Positions 56,510 through 64,000 of a stretch of 64,000 nt of DNA are shown one piece after another. Position 1 is the stretch's first letter; the number at the start of each line of letters is the position of its first letter. Origin of the DNA: Sphingobium sp. C100 (GTDB lineage: Bacteria > Pseudomonadota > Alphaproteobacteria > Sphingomonadales > Sphingomonadaceae); NCBI RefSeq assembly GCF_000508185.1, contig NZ_AYOY01000209.1, forward strand, positions 1-64,000, written 5' to 3'. The notes beneath the pieces are model-generated. The model saw only the letters and a list, made by a program, of their open reading frames with translations, had not been told where the DNA came from and made no database searches. A program made the translations under genes and the position numbers.

Positions 56510-57385
56510 TCAAATGATCGGGGCCATGGGGTCGAGTGTGCCGAGCCAGGCCACCAACCCGATAATGACGACAGCAAAGCTCGTTTCCACCGCCAGCGAC
56601 AGCCGCAGCGCCGCCACCGCGCGCTGCGGCTGAACGCAGGTTTCCAGCGCGGGCGTCAGCCGCCAGCGATTGGCCGCCGCCAGTCCCAGCATCGCGCCAA
56701 ACAGCGCCAGCTTCGCCGCCAGCAGCCAGCCATAAAGGCTGCCCGTGAGCGCAGGCCATTGCGCCACGCCGACGATCATCGCCGCATTGACCGCGCCGGT
56801 CACGACCAGCGTGGCGACCAGCAGCGTCCCCATCAGCGCGAAGCGCGCGAGCATCCGGGCCACCGGCCGCATGTCATCGCCGCCGCGCAGGCGCATCACT
56901 GCGCCCAGCAGCACTGCCAGTGCTCCGATCCATCCTGCCGCCGCCCAGATATGGGCGACATCGGCGGCGCGGTGGAGCGATCCGGCCAGGCCTTCGGTCG
57001 CCCCGGCATGACCGGTCCAGGCCAATGTGGCGCTCACCGCACCGGCCGGCGCCATCGTCCAGCGGACGCCGTGCGGCAGGGCGACCACAATCAGCACGGC
57101 CAGCAGCGCCGCGCCCCGCACCGCCAGCACCGGGCCGATCGGCGTCATCGTCAGCAGGATATGGGCGCTCGCCCAGTCGGGGGATGTGATCGGCGCGCCC
57201 GTCATCACCGCCGCGCTCGCCAGCAGCCAAAGCGCAGACAGCGCGACGCCGCCGATTGCCAGCGCCGCCAGCACCGCCCGACGCCCGGCCATGCCCATCA
57301 CCCACCAGAACAGCGGCAGGCCCATGAGCAAGGCAAGGTCGATCATCAACGCGCAGCGCGTTCCCGCCAATAGCCCCTCGGCCAT
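56510..57385 (-). CDS. copD: Copper resistance membrane protein CopD family
   Basis: This is a 291-residue inner-membrane protein with about eight hydrophobic segments, typical of CopD/PcoD. Conserved intramembrane His in HAGATEGLAGSLHRAADVAHIWAAAGW and in AKLALFGAMLGLAAANRWRLTPAL are family landmarks. It would move copper delivered by CopC across the inner membrane. It lies 6 bp behind copC in a two-gene unit under the divergent ECF-type promoter. Confidence 0.82.
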   Translation of the reverse strand: MAEGLLAGTRCALMIDLALLMGLPLFWWVMGMAGRRAVLAALAIGGVALSALWLLASAAVMTGAPITSPDWASAHILLTMTPIGPVLAVRGAALLAVLIVVALPHGVRWTMAPAGAVSATLAWTGHAGATEGLAGSLHRAADVAHIWAAAGWIGALAVLLGAVMRLRGGDDMRPVARMLARFALMGTLLVATLVVTGAVNAAMIVGVAQWPALTGSLYGWLLAAKLALFGAMLGLAAANRWRLTPALETCVQPQRAVAALRLSLAVETSFAVVIIGLVAWLGTLDPMAPII

Positions 57386-57391
57386 GGCGGC

Positions 57392-57772
57392 TTACCTGAC
57401 CGTAAAGCTGTAGCCGCCTTCCATCCGATGCTGATCGGCGCCCACAATATGCCATTTCAGCTCATAGCTGCCGGCGGGCAGGGCGCGGGGCAGGGTGACG
57501 ATCATCGTCTTGCCGTCCGGCGCGACGCTGGTCTTGAAGCCCTTGATCGGCATCGGCGCATGATCGGCCATGCCCGGCATCCCGGTCATCACCAGGTCCA
57601 CGCCGCTCATCGGCGCCAGGAAGGTTTCGGAAAAGGTCAGCGTCAGCTTCGTCGGCTTGGCGATGGTGGCGTTGGCGGCGGGGCTGGACGACACCAGCTT
57701 GCTATGCGCGCTTGCGACGCCCGGCAGGGAAAGCGCGAACGCGGCGGCGGCGGTCAGGAAGAAACGGGTCAT
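57392..57772 (-). CDS. copC: Periplasmic copper chaperone CopC
   Basis: This is a 126-residue exported copper-binding protein. The signal peptide (FFLTAAAAFALSLPGVASA) leaves His as the mature N-terminal residue (HSKLVSSSP), the copper-brace position of CopC. The C-terminal GADQHRMEGGYSFTV holds the conserved DXH site. The ATG at 57772 has GGAG upstream, which agrees with a start point near 57797 predicted from the promoter below. It is co-transcribed with copD. Confidence 0.88.
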   Translation of the reverse strand: MTRFFLTAAAAFALSLPGVASAHSKLVSSSPAANATIAKPTKLTLTFSETFLAPMSGVDLVMTGMPGMADHAPMPIKGFKTSVAPDGKTMIVTLPRALPAGSYELKWHIVGADQHRMEGGYSFTVR

Positions 57773-57804
57773 GTCGGTATCTCCAGGCAGGGTGGCTACG
57801 CACA

Positions 57805-57836
57805 ATTACGCATGGACTTGCCCGACCCCTCGACCC
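57805..57836 (-). promoter_or_regulatory. ECF-type promoter of copC-copD
   Basis: Read on the minus strand, GGGTCGAGGGGT (57836 to 57825) is followed after exactly 14 bases by CGTAAT (57810 to 57805). The same motif with identical spacing faces the sigma-factor operon on the plus strand. The -10-like CGTA predicts a start near 57797, 25 bases before the copC ATG. Recognition by the ECF sigma at 58624 is inferred. Confidence 0.6.
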
Positions 57837-57860
57837 ATGCGCATAATTTTCCGTCCTCCA

Positions 57861-57892
57861 GGGTTGAGGGGTGGACGCGGCGCGTGCGTATG
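57861..57892 (+). promoter_or_regulatory. ECF-type promoter of the sensor-sigma-copAB operon
   Basis: GGGTTGAGGGGT (57861-57872), 14 bases, then CGTATG (57887-57892) repeats the layout of the divergent copC promoter, with one mismatch in the 12-bp upstream element. A start near 57899 would leave about 20 bases before the ATG at 57919, with its AGGATGGAG site, and would exclude the upstream ATGs at 57871 and 57898. Confidence 0.6.
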
Positions 57893-57918
57893 CGGTCATG
57901 AGGATGGAGATTGTGGTG

Positions 57919-58179
57919 ATGACCGATCTGGACGATTATCTGGGCGCGGTGCGGGCGATGCCCACCGACGCGCGACTTGCGGACATGGAGCCAGCCGTGA
58001 TGGGCGGCCTTGCCCGGCGGCGCGAACGCATGACCGCGCGGCGCAGCCTGATGCTTGCGGGCTTGCTTGCGATCGGTGTTGGCTGGGCCGGCAGCATCAT
58101 GCCCGCCGCCCCGGCGCAGGCTTCGTCGCTACCCATCGGCATGTCGGATTATGCGCCCTCGCGCCTGCTCGGCCAATGA
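57919..58179 (+). CDS. CnrY-like membrane anti-sigma factor
   Basis: This is an 86-residue single-pass membrane protein. A cytoplasmic N-terminus of about 40 residues (MTDLDDYLGAVRAMPTDARL, then LARRRERMTARR) precedes one membrane segment (LMLAGLLAIGVGWAGSIM) and a short periplasmic tail. The size and topology match CnrY (95 residues), which holds the ECF sigma CnrH at the membrane. Sequence similarity itself is weak, so the call rests on order and topology. It overlaps the sensor gene by 4 bp. Confidence 0.62.
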   Translation: MTDLDDYLGAVRAMPTDARLADMEPAVMGGLARRRERMTARRSLMLAGLLAIGVGWAGSIMPAAPAQASSLPIGMSDYAPSRLLGQ

Positions 58180-58622
58180 CCGCCAAACGCTATCTGCTCG
58201 TTGCGCTCGTCGCGTTCGCCGCAGCGCTGGCGGCGGTGCTGGTGGCGCGCCTCTGGCTTGCGCCGGCGCCGCGCGTGGAAAGCGAGGTGCACGCCCTGCT
58301 GCATCAGCGCCTTACGCTCGACGCTGCGCAGGAGCGGCGGATTGATGAACTCGAAGCGGCCTTCGCCAAGCGCCGCGAAGCGCTGGAGGCGGAAATGCGC
58401 GCCGATAATCAGCGGCTGGCCGACGCCATCGCCGCCGAACATGGGTACGGGCCCAGGGTCGGTGCGGCGGTTGACCGATCGCACCATGTGATGGGCGAGC
58501 TTCAGAAGGAAACGCTGCGACATATCTTCGCGATGCGCGGCGTGCTGCGCCCCGAGCAGGCGGCGCAATTCGACGCGGCCATTGTCAAGGCGCTGACCAA
58601 GCCCGTCCAGTCAACCCGCTAA
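58176..58622 (+). CDS. CnrX-like periplasmic metal sensor
   Basis: This is a 148-residue membrane-anchored periplasmic sensor of the heavy-metal sensor/resistance (CnrX/ZraP-like) family. One N-terminal membrane segment (residues 6-28) precedes a helical periplasmic domain. The metal ligands known for CnrX (His42, His46, Glu63, His119, Met123, quoted from memory) recur here as His39, His43, Glu60, His116 and Met120, a constant shift of three. The length equals CnrX. It starts in an ATGA overlap with the anti-sigma gene and ends 1 bp before the sigma gene. The bound metal here is probably copper, judging by the neighbours, although CnrX senses nickel and cobalt. Confidence 0.75.
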   Translation: MTAKRYLLVALVAFAAALAAVLVARLWLAPAPRVESEVHALLHQRLTLDAAQERRIDELEAAFAKRREALEAEMRADNQRLADAIAAEHGYGPRVGAAVDRSHHVMGELQKETLRHIFAMRGVLRPEQAAQFDAAIVKALTKPVQSTR

Positions 58623-58623
58623 G

Positions 58624-59199
58624 GTGAGCGACCCGGACCCTGACGACCGGACGCTCGCCGCCCGCGCGCTCGCGGGGCAGCAATCCGCCTATAGCGCGCT
58701 GATGCGGCGGCACCGCGATGCTGTCTACCGCCTCGCGCGCGGCCATGTCGGCGACGGCGACGAAGCGCTCGACATCACGCAGGAAGCCTTTGTCGCCGCC
58801 TTCGCCGCGCTGGCCCGCTATGATGGCGCGCGGCCGTTCCGCGTCTGGATCGCGCGCATCACGCTCAACAAATGCCGCGACTGGGCGCGCCGCCGCGCCG
58901 TCCGCCGCTTCTTCCTGTTCGCCAGGCCGATCGACGACGCGCTCGCCATCGCCGACCCCGACGCCACGCCGGAGGATGCGCTCCACGCACAGCGCGAACG
59001 CGCCCGCATCAATGGCGCGATCGCCGCCTTGCCCGCCAATCTCAAGGATGTGCTGCTCCTGCGCACGGTCGAGGCCATGAGCCAGGCGGAAACGGCGCAT
59101 ATCCTTGGCCTCACCGAAAAGGCGGTCGAAACCCGCCTCTACCGCGCCCGCGCGAAACTCACGGAAATTTTGAGGGATCAGAGCGCGGCCCGCGTATGA
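58624..59199 (+). CDS. ECF sigma factor, CnrH-like
   Basis: This is a 191-residue sigma-70 family factor of the extracytoplasmic-function type. Region 2 (DEALDITQEAFVAAFAALARYDG) and region 4 (GLTEKAVETRLYRARAKL) are complete, linked by a short spacer. The GTG start at 58624 follows the sensor stop by 1 bp. It would be freed from the anti-sigma when the sensor binds metal and then activate the two divergent promoters at 57805-57892. It lies directly upstream of copA. Confidence 0.8.
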   Translation: MSDPDPDDRTLAARALAGQQSAYSALMRRHRDAVYRLARGHVGDGDEALDITQEAFVAAFAALARYDGARPFRVWIARITLNKCRDWARRRAVRRFFLFARPIDDALAIADPDATPEDALHAQRERARINGAIAALPANLKDVLLLRTVEAMSQAETAHILGLTEKAVETRLYRARAKLTEILRDQSAARV

Positions 59200-59205
59200 A
59201 GGGGC

Positions 59206-60942
59206 ATGACCTTATCGTCCCTCGATCGCCGCACCCTTATCATGGGCGCCGCCGCCCTGTCGCTCGCACGGGCCTTCCCCGCCTGGGCGCGCAGCGGCAC
59301 CGCCGGCCTTCATCCCGCGCCGGGCATATTGTCGGGCGAGAGCATCGCTCTGACCGTTGGCGATAGCCATTTTGGGACAGGCGGCCGGTCGGCCCATGCG
59401 ATCACCATCAACGGCACAGTGCCCGCGCCGCTCATCCGCCTGAAGGAAGGGCAGAATGTCCGACTGTCCGTCACCAACCGGTTGAAGGAAGACACGTCGA
59501 TCCACTGGCACGGCCTGATCGTCCCCTTTCAGATGGATGGCGTCCCCGGCGTCAGCTTCCCCGGTATCCGCCCCGGCGAAACCTTCGCCTATGAATTCCC
59601 GATCCGCCAGTCGGGCACCTATTGGTATCACAGCCATTCGGGGATGCAGGAAGCGATGGGCCATTATGGCCCGATCGTGATCGACCCCGCTGGCCCCGAT
59701 CCGGTGCAGAGCGATCGTGAACATGTCATCGTTCTTGCCGACTGGAGCCCGGTCCACCCCCATATGTTGCTCAAGCGCCTCAAGCAGATGGGCGGCTATT
59801 ACAACATGCAGCGCCAGACGCTGGGCGGGTTGCTCAAGGGCAAGGATCAGCCGCTCGAGGACCGGATCGACTGGGGCGCGATGCGCATGGACCCCACCGA
59901 TATTTCGGACGTCACCGGCTCCACCTACAGCTTCCTGGTCAATGGCCATGGCACGCCGGAAAACTGGACCGGCCTGTTCGCGCCCGGAGAACGGGTGCGC
60001 CTGCGCATCGTCAACGCCTCGGCCATGACCAATTTCAACGTCCGCCTGCCCGGTCTGCCCATGACCGTGGTCCAATGCGACGGCCAGCATGTCCAGCCGG
60101 TCGAAACCGACGAGTTCCAGATCGGCATCGCCGAAACCTATGACGTGATCGTCCAGCCCATGGAGGCGCAACCCTATGGCCTGATCGCCGAAGCGATTGA
60201 CCGCTCCGGCCTGGTCCGCGCCACGCTCGCGCCGCAGATCGGCATGGCCGCGCCGATCCCGGCCCTGCGCCAGCGTCCGCTCCTGACCATGAAGGATATG
60301 GGCATGGACATGGCGGGCATGGACATGGGGCAGGGGGGCGTCATCGACCTGAGCCAGCCCGCCAATGACAGCATGGCCGGCCATAGTATGAAGATGCTCG
60401 ATCCCTCGGTCGCCCCGAATGTGCCGATGGGACCGGGGGTGGCGACGCTCTCCTCCATGCCGGCCGATCGCACCGCCGACCGGCCGACGGGGCTGGAGGA
60501 TGTCGAACATCGCGTTCTCACCTATGCCGACCTGCGTGCGCTGGAACCCAATCAGGATGTGCGCGCGCCGACCCGCGCGCTCGACATTCACCTGACCGCC
60601 AACATGGAACGCTATATGTGGTCCTTCGACGGGGTGAAGCTGTCGGACGGCGCCGACCCCATAGCCTTCCGCCATATGGAGCGGGTGCGCGTGACGCTCA
60701 TCAACGACACGATGATGCCGCATCCCATCCATATCCACGGCCATTTCTTCCAGCTCGTCACCGGGGACGCCGACCATAATCCCCGCAAGCATACGGTGAA
60801 CGTCCTTCCCGGCGGCAAGATCAGCTTCGACCTGACCGCCGATGCGCTGGGCGACTGGGCCTTTCATTGTCACATGCTGCTGCACATGCATTCAGGGATG
60901 ATGCGCGTCGTGACCGTCCGCGGGCAAGGAGACGCGGCATGA
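59206..60942 (+). CDS. copA: Periplasmic multicopper oxidase CopA
   Basis: This is a 578-residue periplasmic copper-resistance oxidase. The N-terminus has a twin-arginine signal (SLDRRTLIMGAAALSLARAF). The four copper motifs are present: HWHGLIVPF, WYHSHSGMQ, HPIHIHGHF and HCHMLLHMHSGM. A Met/His-rich insert (MKDMGMDMAGMDMGQGG) near residues 363-379 is a copper-binding loop of CopA/PcoA. GAAGGGGC precedes the ATG at 59206. It oxidises Cu(I) in the periplasm and overlaps copB by 4 bp. Confidence 0.93.
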   Translation: MTLSSLDRRTLIMGAAALSLARAFPAWARSGTAGLHPAPGILSGESIALTVGDSHFGTGGRSAHAITINGTVPAPLIRLKEGQNVRLSVTNRLKEDTSIHWHGLIVPFQMDGVPGVSFPGIRPGETFAYEFPIRQSGTYWYHSHSGMQEAMGHYGPIVIDPAGPDPVQSDREHVIVLADWSPVHPHMLLKRLKQMGGYYNMQRQTLGGLLKGKDQPLEDRIDWGAMRMDPTDISDVTGSTYSFLVNGHGTPENWTGLFAPGERVRLRIVNASAMTNFNVRLPGLPMTVVQCDGQHVQPVETDEFQIGIAETYDVIVQPMEAQPYGLIAEAIDRSGLVRATLAPQIGMAAPIPALRQRPLLTMKDMGMDMAGMDMGQGGVIDLSQPANDSMAGHSMKMLDPSVAPNVPMGPGVATLSSMPADRTADRPTGLEDVEHRVLTYADLRALEPNQDVRAPTRALDIHLTANMERYMWSFDGVKLSDGADPIAFRHMERVRVTLINDTMMPHPIHIHGHFFQLVTGDADHNPRKHTVNVLPGGKISFDLTADALGDWAFHCHMLLHMHSGMMRVVTVRGQGDAA

Positions 60943-61859
60943 AGCGCCTCACCCTCACCGTCCTTCTGCTTGCCGGCCTGCCCGCGCCTGCCCTCGCGCA
61001 GGCTGATCCGCCGATGGATCACGGCGCGCACCAGATGCCGCCGGCGGCAGAAGCGCCGACCCGGCAACAGCCCGCCAATCCGCATGCCGGTCATGCCGCC
61101 CCCGTCATCGACGACAGCATCCCGCAGGGCGTCGCCCCGCCGGTTCCGACCGACCATGCGGCCGAAGCCTTTTACGATCCCGAAGTCATGGCCCGCGCCC
61201 GCGCCGCCATGATGAAGGAAAATGGCGGCATGACCTTCTCGCAACTGATGATCGATCGCCTCGAATATCGCGCTCAAAATGGCGCGGATGGCTATCATTG
61301 GGAAGGCGAAGGCTGGATCGGCGGCGACATCAACCGCCTCGCCATCAAGTCGGAAGGAGAGGGCGCAATCGGCGGCGCCCTCGACAGCGCCGAGGTGCAG
61401 GCACTCTACAGCCGCGCCATCGACCCATGGTGGAATGTCGTCGCCGGCGTGCGGCAGGATTTCCGGCCCCAACCGCAGCGCACTTATGCGACGATCGGCA
61501 TCGAAGGCCTCGCCCCTTACTGGTTTGAGGTGGAGGCCCAGGCCTTCCTGTCGGACAAGGGCGACGCGCATCTGCGGCTGGAGGGCAGTTATGACCAGCG
61601 CATCACCCAGCGCCTGATCCTGCAACCCGCCGCCGAAGTGAATGTCGCCGCGCAGGACGTGCCTGAACTTGGCATCGGGTCGGGCCTGTCCGACATCGAG
61701 CTGGGCCTGCGCCTGCGCTATGAGATCGCCCGCGAATTTGCGCCTTATGTCGGCGTCAACTGGGAACGCAAGCTGGGCGGCAGCGCCCGCTATGCCCGCG
61801 CCGCGGGGGAGGGGGCGTCAGCCACCAGCCTGGTGGTGGGCGTGCGCTCCTGGTTCTGA
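60939..61859 (+). CDS. copB: Outer-membrane copper resistance protein CopB
   Basis: This is a 306-residue outer-membrane protein. A signal peptide (LTLTVLLLAGLPAPALA) is followed by a His/Met-rich N-terminal segment (MDHGAHQMPP and related repeats, residues 25-55), then a beta-barrel with the family segments DRLEYRAQNGADGYHWEGEGWIGG and YDQRITQRLILQPAAEV. It binds copper at the cell surface together with CopA. The start overlaps the copA stop in an ATGA. Its last 42 bp overlap the end of the convergent amidohydrolase gene. Confidence 0.9.
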   Translation: MKRLTLTVLLLAGLPAPALAQADPPMDHGAHQMPPAAEAPTRQQPANPHAGHAAPVIDDSIPQGVAPPVPTDHAAEAFYDPEVMARARAAMMKENGGMTFSQLMIDRLEYRAQNGADGYHWEGEGWIGGDINRLAIKSEGEGAIGGALDSAEVQALYSRAIDPWWNVVAGVRQDFRPQPQRTYATIGIEGLAPYWFEVEAQAFLSDKGDAHLRLEGSYDQRITQRLILQPAAEVNVAAQDVPELGIGSGLSDIELGLRLRYEIAREFAPYVGVNWERKLGGSARYARAAGEGASATSLVVGVRSWF

Positions 61860-63011
61860 TCCGCTGCGGGCAAGATGCCGCTCGACCAGCGCGACATGCA
61901 GCCGAATGCCCAGCTCCAGCACATCGTCGTTAAAGTCATAATGGGGGTTGTGCAGCGGCGTTGACCCTTCGGGCTTCGCCTGGCCCAGCCAGATATAGGC
62001 GCCCGTGCACGCCTGAAGCATGAAGGCGAAATCCTCGGACGTGAAGGCGGGGTCGGGGGCCAGCCGTGCGTCGCCCACGCTCGCGGCGGCGGCCAGCGCT
62101 TCCTGCGCCGCTTCGGCATCATTTATCGTCGCGGGATAATAGCGCTGATAATCGACGTGCGCGGCCAGTCCGCCCGCCAGCGCCACACCGGCGGCGATTT
62201 CGCGGATGGATTGCTCGATCCGGTCCTGGACCGCCGGGTCGAAGGTGCGGACCGTGCCCGCGACCGTCACCAGTTCCGGGATGACATTATGGGTATGCCC
62301 GCCATGGATCTGGGTGATCGACAGGACGGCGGACTGGGTGGGCGGGATGCGCCGGGATATGATGGCGTTCAACTGCTGGACCAGTCCGGCCGCCGCCAAT
62401 ATGGCGTCTGGCGTATCCTGCGGGATGGCGGCATGGCCGCCGCGCCCTTCCAGCCGGATCTCGAACTTGTCGGCCGCCCCCATGATCGGGCCGGGCCGGG
62501 TCGCGATCGTACCGGCGGGCAGGTCGGGCCAATTATGAAGACCGAACACCCGCTCGCAGGGGAAACGATCGAACAGGCCTTCATTGACCATTTCCCGCGC
62601 GCCGCCCTGGCCTTCCTCGGCGGGCTGGAAGAAGAAATTCACCGTCCCGTCGAAATCCCGGCTTCGGCTCAGATGCTGCGCTGCGCCCAACAGCATGGCG
62701 ACATGCCCGTCATGGCCGCAGCCATGGAAGGTGCCGGGCGTCTTGCTGGCGTAGGGCAGGTTGGTCTGTTCGTGGATCGGCAGCGCATCCATGTCGGCGC
62801 GCAACCCGATGCTGCGCGAAGACGTCCCGTTGCGCAGCACCGCCACCACTCCGGTCCGCCCGATCCCCTCATGCACCTCCAGCCCCAATGCGCGCAATTG
62901 CTCGGCGATGCGGCCGGCGGTGCGATGCTCGCAGAAACCAAGTTCGGGATGGGCATGAATGTCGCGGCGAAAGGCGACGAGCGGTTCGATCAGGTCGGCG
63001 ATGTCGGTCAT
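61818..63011 (-). CDS. M20-family amidohydrolase, hippurate-hydrolase-like
   Basis: This is a 397-residue metal-dependent amidase/aminoacylase (M20D, HipO/AbgB-like). Metal and catalytic residues are in RADMDALPI, the GCGHDGHVAMLLG motif, the FFFQPAEEGQGG motif and the NPHYDFND segment. A lid dimerisation domain (EIRLEGRGGHAAIPQDTPDAI) lies in the middle. It probably hydrolyses N-acyl amino acids. It follows the Lrp gene by 15 bp and ends inside the convergent copB tail. Confidence 0.85.
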   Translation of the reverse strand: MTDIADLIEPLVAFRRDIHAHPELGFCEHRTAGRIAEQLRALGLEVHEGIGRTGVVAVLRNGTSSRSIGLRADMDALPIHEQTNLPYASKTPGTFHGCGHDGHVAMLLGAAQHLSRSRDFDGTVNFFFQPAEEGQGGAREMVNEGLFDRFPCERVFGLHNWPDLPAGTIATRPGPIMGAADKFEIRLEGRGGHAAIPQDTPDAILAAAGLVQQLNAIISRRIPPTQSAVLSITQIHGGHTHNVIPELVTVAGTVRTFDPAVQDRIEQSIREIAAGVALAGGLAAHVDYQRYYPATINDAEAAQEALAAAASVGDARLAPDPAFTSEDFAFMLQACTGAYIWLGQAKPEGSTPLHNPHYDFNDDVLELGIRLHVALVERHLARSGSEPGAHAHHQAGG

Positions 63012-63026
63012 GGGGAAATTCTAACT

Positions 63027-63521
63027 CTATCGTTGTTCGCCGAACAGATGCTGGATCGGATAATGATGCTTGATGAAGGGGGATTTGATCACGACGTAGC
63101 TGAAATATTTCTCGATGCCATAGTCGCTTTCCAGCATCCCCTCGATGATCGACTGATAATGGACGACGCCGCGCGTCACGAATTTCAGCAGATAATCATA
63201 GCCACCGCTGACCAGATGACATTCGACGATTTCGTCCAATTTGCGGATGCGCGTCTCGAACCGGGAAAAGTCGCCAGCGCGGTGCTCGGTCAGTGTGACT
63301 TCGGTAAAGACGGTCAGATATTCGCCCAGCTTGTGCAGATTGACGTGCGCGCCATAGCCGGTGATGTATCCGGCCTTCTCCAGCCGCTTGACACGGGTCA
63401 GGCAGGGGCTGGGGGAAAGGCCCACCGCGTCGGCCAGCTCGACATTGGTGATGCGGCCCGCTTGCTGAAGCTGCGTGAGGATCTTGAGGTCGATCCGGTC
63501 GAGTCTTGGTCCGCCCAGCAT
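63027..63521 (-). CDS. Lrp/AsnC-family regulator
   Basis: This is a 164-residue transcription factor. An N-terminal HTH (DLKILTQLQQAGRITNVELADAVGLSPSPCLTRVKRLEKAG) is followed by the RAM ligand domain (VFTEVTLTEHRAGDFSRFE, then CHLVSGGYDYLLKFV). It lies 20 bp behind the aminotransferase and 15 bp before the M20 gene, so it probably regulates this amino-acid unit. The effector is not known. Confidence 0.88.
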   Translation of the reverse strand: MLGGPRLDRIDLKILTQLQQAGRITNVELADAVGLSPSPCLTRVKRLEKAGYITGYGAHVNLHKLGEYLTVFTEVTLTEHRAGDFSRFETRIRKLDEIVECHLVSGGYDYLLKFVTRGVVHYQSIIEGMLESDYGIEKYFSYVVIKSPFIKHHYPIQHLFGEQR

Positions 63522-63541
63522 GTCCCGATCTCCCCCCTTTT

Positions 63542-64000
63542 TTATCCCACCGCCGCGCGAATATCTGCTTCTTCGAGCAGGTCGTCCAGTGTCTTGCGGA
63601 TGCGGGCGAAGATCATGTCCATCTCGTCATCGGACGCGCAAAGCGCCGGCGCAAGCCCGATGATCGAGTCAGTGAAGGCGCGGAATATGACCCCGTTCCG
63701 ATAGCCTCTTTCGAACAATCGGTCCGCCAGTTTGAGCGCAGGGTCGAAGCGCGCCTTGCTGCCCTTGTCCGCCACCAGTTCGATTGCGCCCAGCAGCCCG
63801 CGGCCGCGCGTGTCGCCGACCAGCGGGTGATCGGCGATCGCCGCCATCCCCGCCGCAAAGCGCGCGCCGACCTTCTGGCCGTTCGCCAATATGCCGCCAT
63901 CGGTGTAGAGGCGCAGCACTTCCAGACCCACCGCCGCGCTGACCGGATGGCCCGAATAAGTGGCGCCATGGCCGATCGCCAGTTCCGGCGCCGCGCCATC
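63542..64000 (-). CDS. Class III aminotransferase, C-terminal part (runs off the window)
   Basis: The reading frame continues from 63542 to the window edge, where the last 153 residues are visible. The segment ELAIGHGATYSGHPVSAAVGLEVL near the edge and DTRGRGLLGAIELV further on are hallmarks of the class III (omega) aminotransferase C-terminal domain. The PLP lysine lies outside the window. It would supply or use amino donors alongside the M20 amidohydrolase and Lrp regulator. The start is not visible. Confidence 0.85.
   Translation of the reverse strand, partial: DGAAPELAIGHGATYSGHPVSAAVGLEVLRLYTDGGILANGQKVGARFAAGMAAIADHPLVGDTRGRGLLGAIELVADKGSKARFDPALKLADRLFERGYRNGVIFRAFTDSIIGLAPALCASDDEMDMIFARIRKTLDDLLEEADIRAAVG

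Noticed and set aside
59212-60891. 559-residue open frame antisense to copA
   Set aside because: copA carries all four copper motifs; the antisense frame mirrors its codon bias and has no domain.
61818-61859. copB and M20 overlap as a frameshift or assembly error
   Set aside because: Both proteins end normally for their families; a 42-bp tail-to-tail overlap is common in compact GC-rich genomes.
62157-63704. 515-residue open frame on the plus strand opposite the M20 and Lrp genes
   Set aside because: Both opposite genes have clear catalytic or HTH motifs; the plus frame looks like their reverse shadow.

Overview
The window looks like part of a secondary replicon (megaplasmid or chromid) of a sphingomonad alphaproteobacterium (Sphingobium, Sphingomonas or Novosphingobium type). 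The reasons are a GC-rich sequence, a complete protocatechuate 4,5-cleavage (lig) gene set of the kind known from Sphingobium, large TonB-dependent receptors next to catabolic genes, and a parA-parB-rep replication block with direct-repeat iterons. I see no rRNA, tRNA or CRISPR array, and no insertion sequence or transposase.

Positions 120-5433 hold pobA (4-hydroxybenzoate to protocatechuate), a large unrecognised exported protein, a PobR-like AraC activator and two small unknown genes. Positions 5497-14803 hold the lig regulon. On the minus strand are ligR, a DUF1932-type dehydrogenase, ligJ, a VanA-type Rieske oxygenase, ligA, ligB and ligC. On the plus strand are ligK, ligU and ligI. Together they convert 4-hydroxybenzoate (PobA) and probably vanillate (VanA-type) to protocatechuate. 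LigAB cleaves it, LigC oxidises the semialdehyde to 2-pyrone-4,6-dicarboxylate, LigI opens the lactone, LigU and LigJ isomerise and hydrate the product, and LigK splits it to pyruvate and oxaloacetate.

Positions 14804-20556 are the replicon core: four iterons at exact 22-bp spacing, parA, parB, a plasmid Rep protein of the RPA type, a 700-bp region with further iteron-like copies, and a DUF1612/RHE_PE00001 family gene.

Positions 20815-45778 are an accessory catabolic region. A ThDP enzyme and an exported TolB-like propeller lie on the plus strand. A 20-kb run on the minus strand follows: ceramidase-like hydrolase, DHA2 exporter, a second LigAB-like dioxygenase with a very short alpha subunit, two TonB receptors, two closely related MFS importers, two cytoplasmic 4,5-dihydroxyphthalate-decarboxylase-like proteins, a ThDP decarboxylase, an HpcH/HpaI aldolase, a DesZ/LigZ-like extradiol dioxygenase, a LigI-like amidohydrolase and a LigJ paralogue. 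A divergent LysR regulator with two HTH domains sits at the end. This reads as a second, apparently undescribed ring-cleavage pathway with its own uptake, cleavage, hydration and aldol-cleavage genes.

Positions 45782-56501 carry miscellaneous genes: MFS exporter, lactonase, dienelactone hydrolase, outer-membrane barrel, aldo/keto reductase, arylesterase, an ABC ATPase with its FtsX-like permease, and a cupin. Positions 56510-61859 are a copper-resistance island: copC-copD on the minus strand, and on the plus strand a CnrY/CnrX/CnrH-like anti-sigma, sensor and ECF sigma module running into copA and copB. The divergent promoters share a motif with identical spacing. The window ends with an M20 amidohydrolase, an Lrp-type regulator and a class III aminotransferase that runs off the edge.
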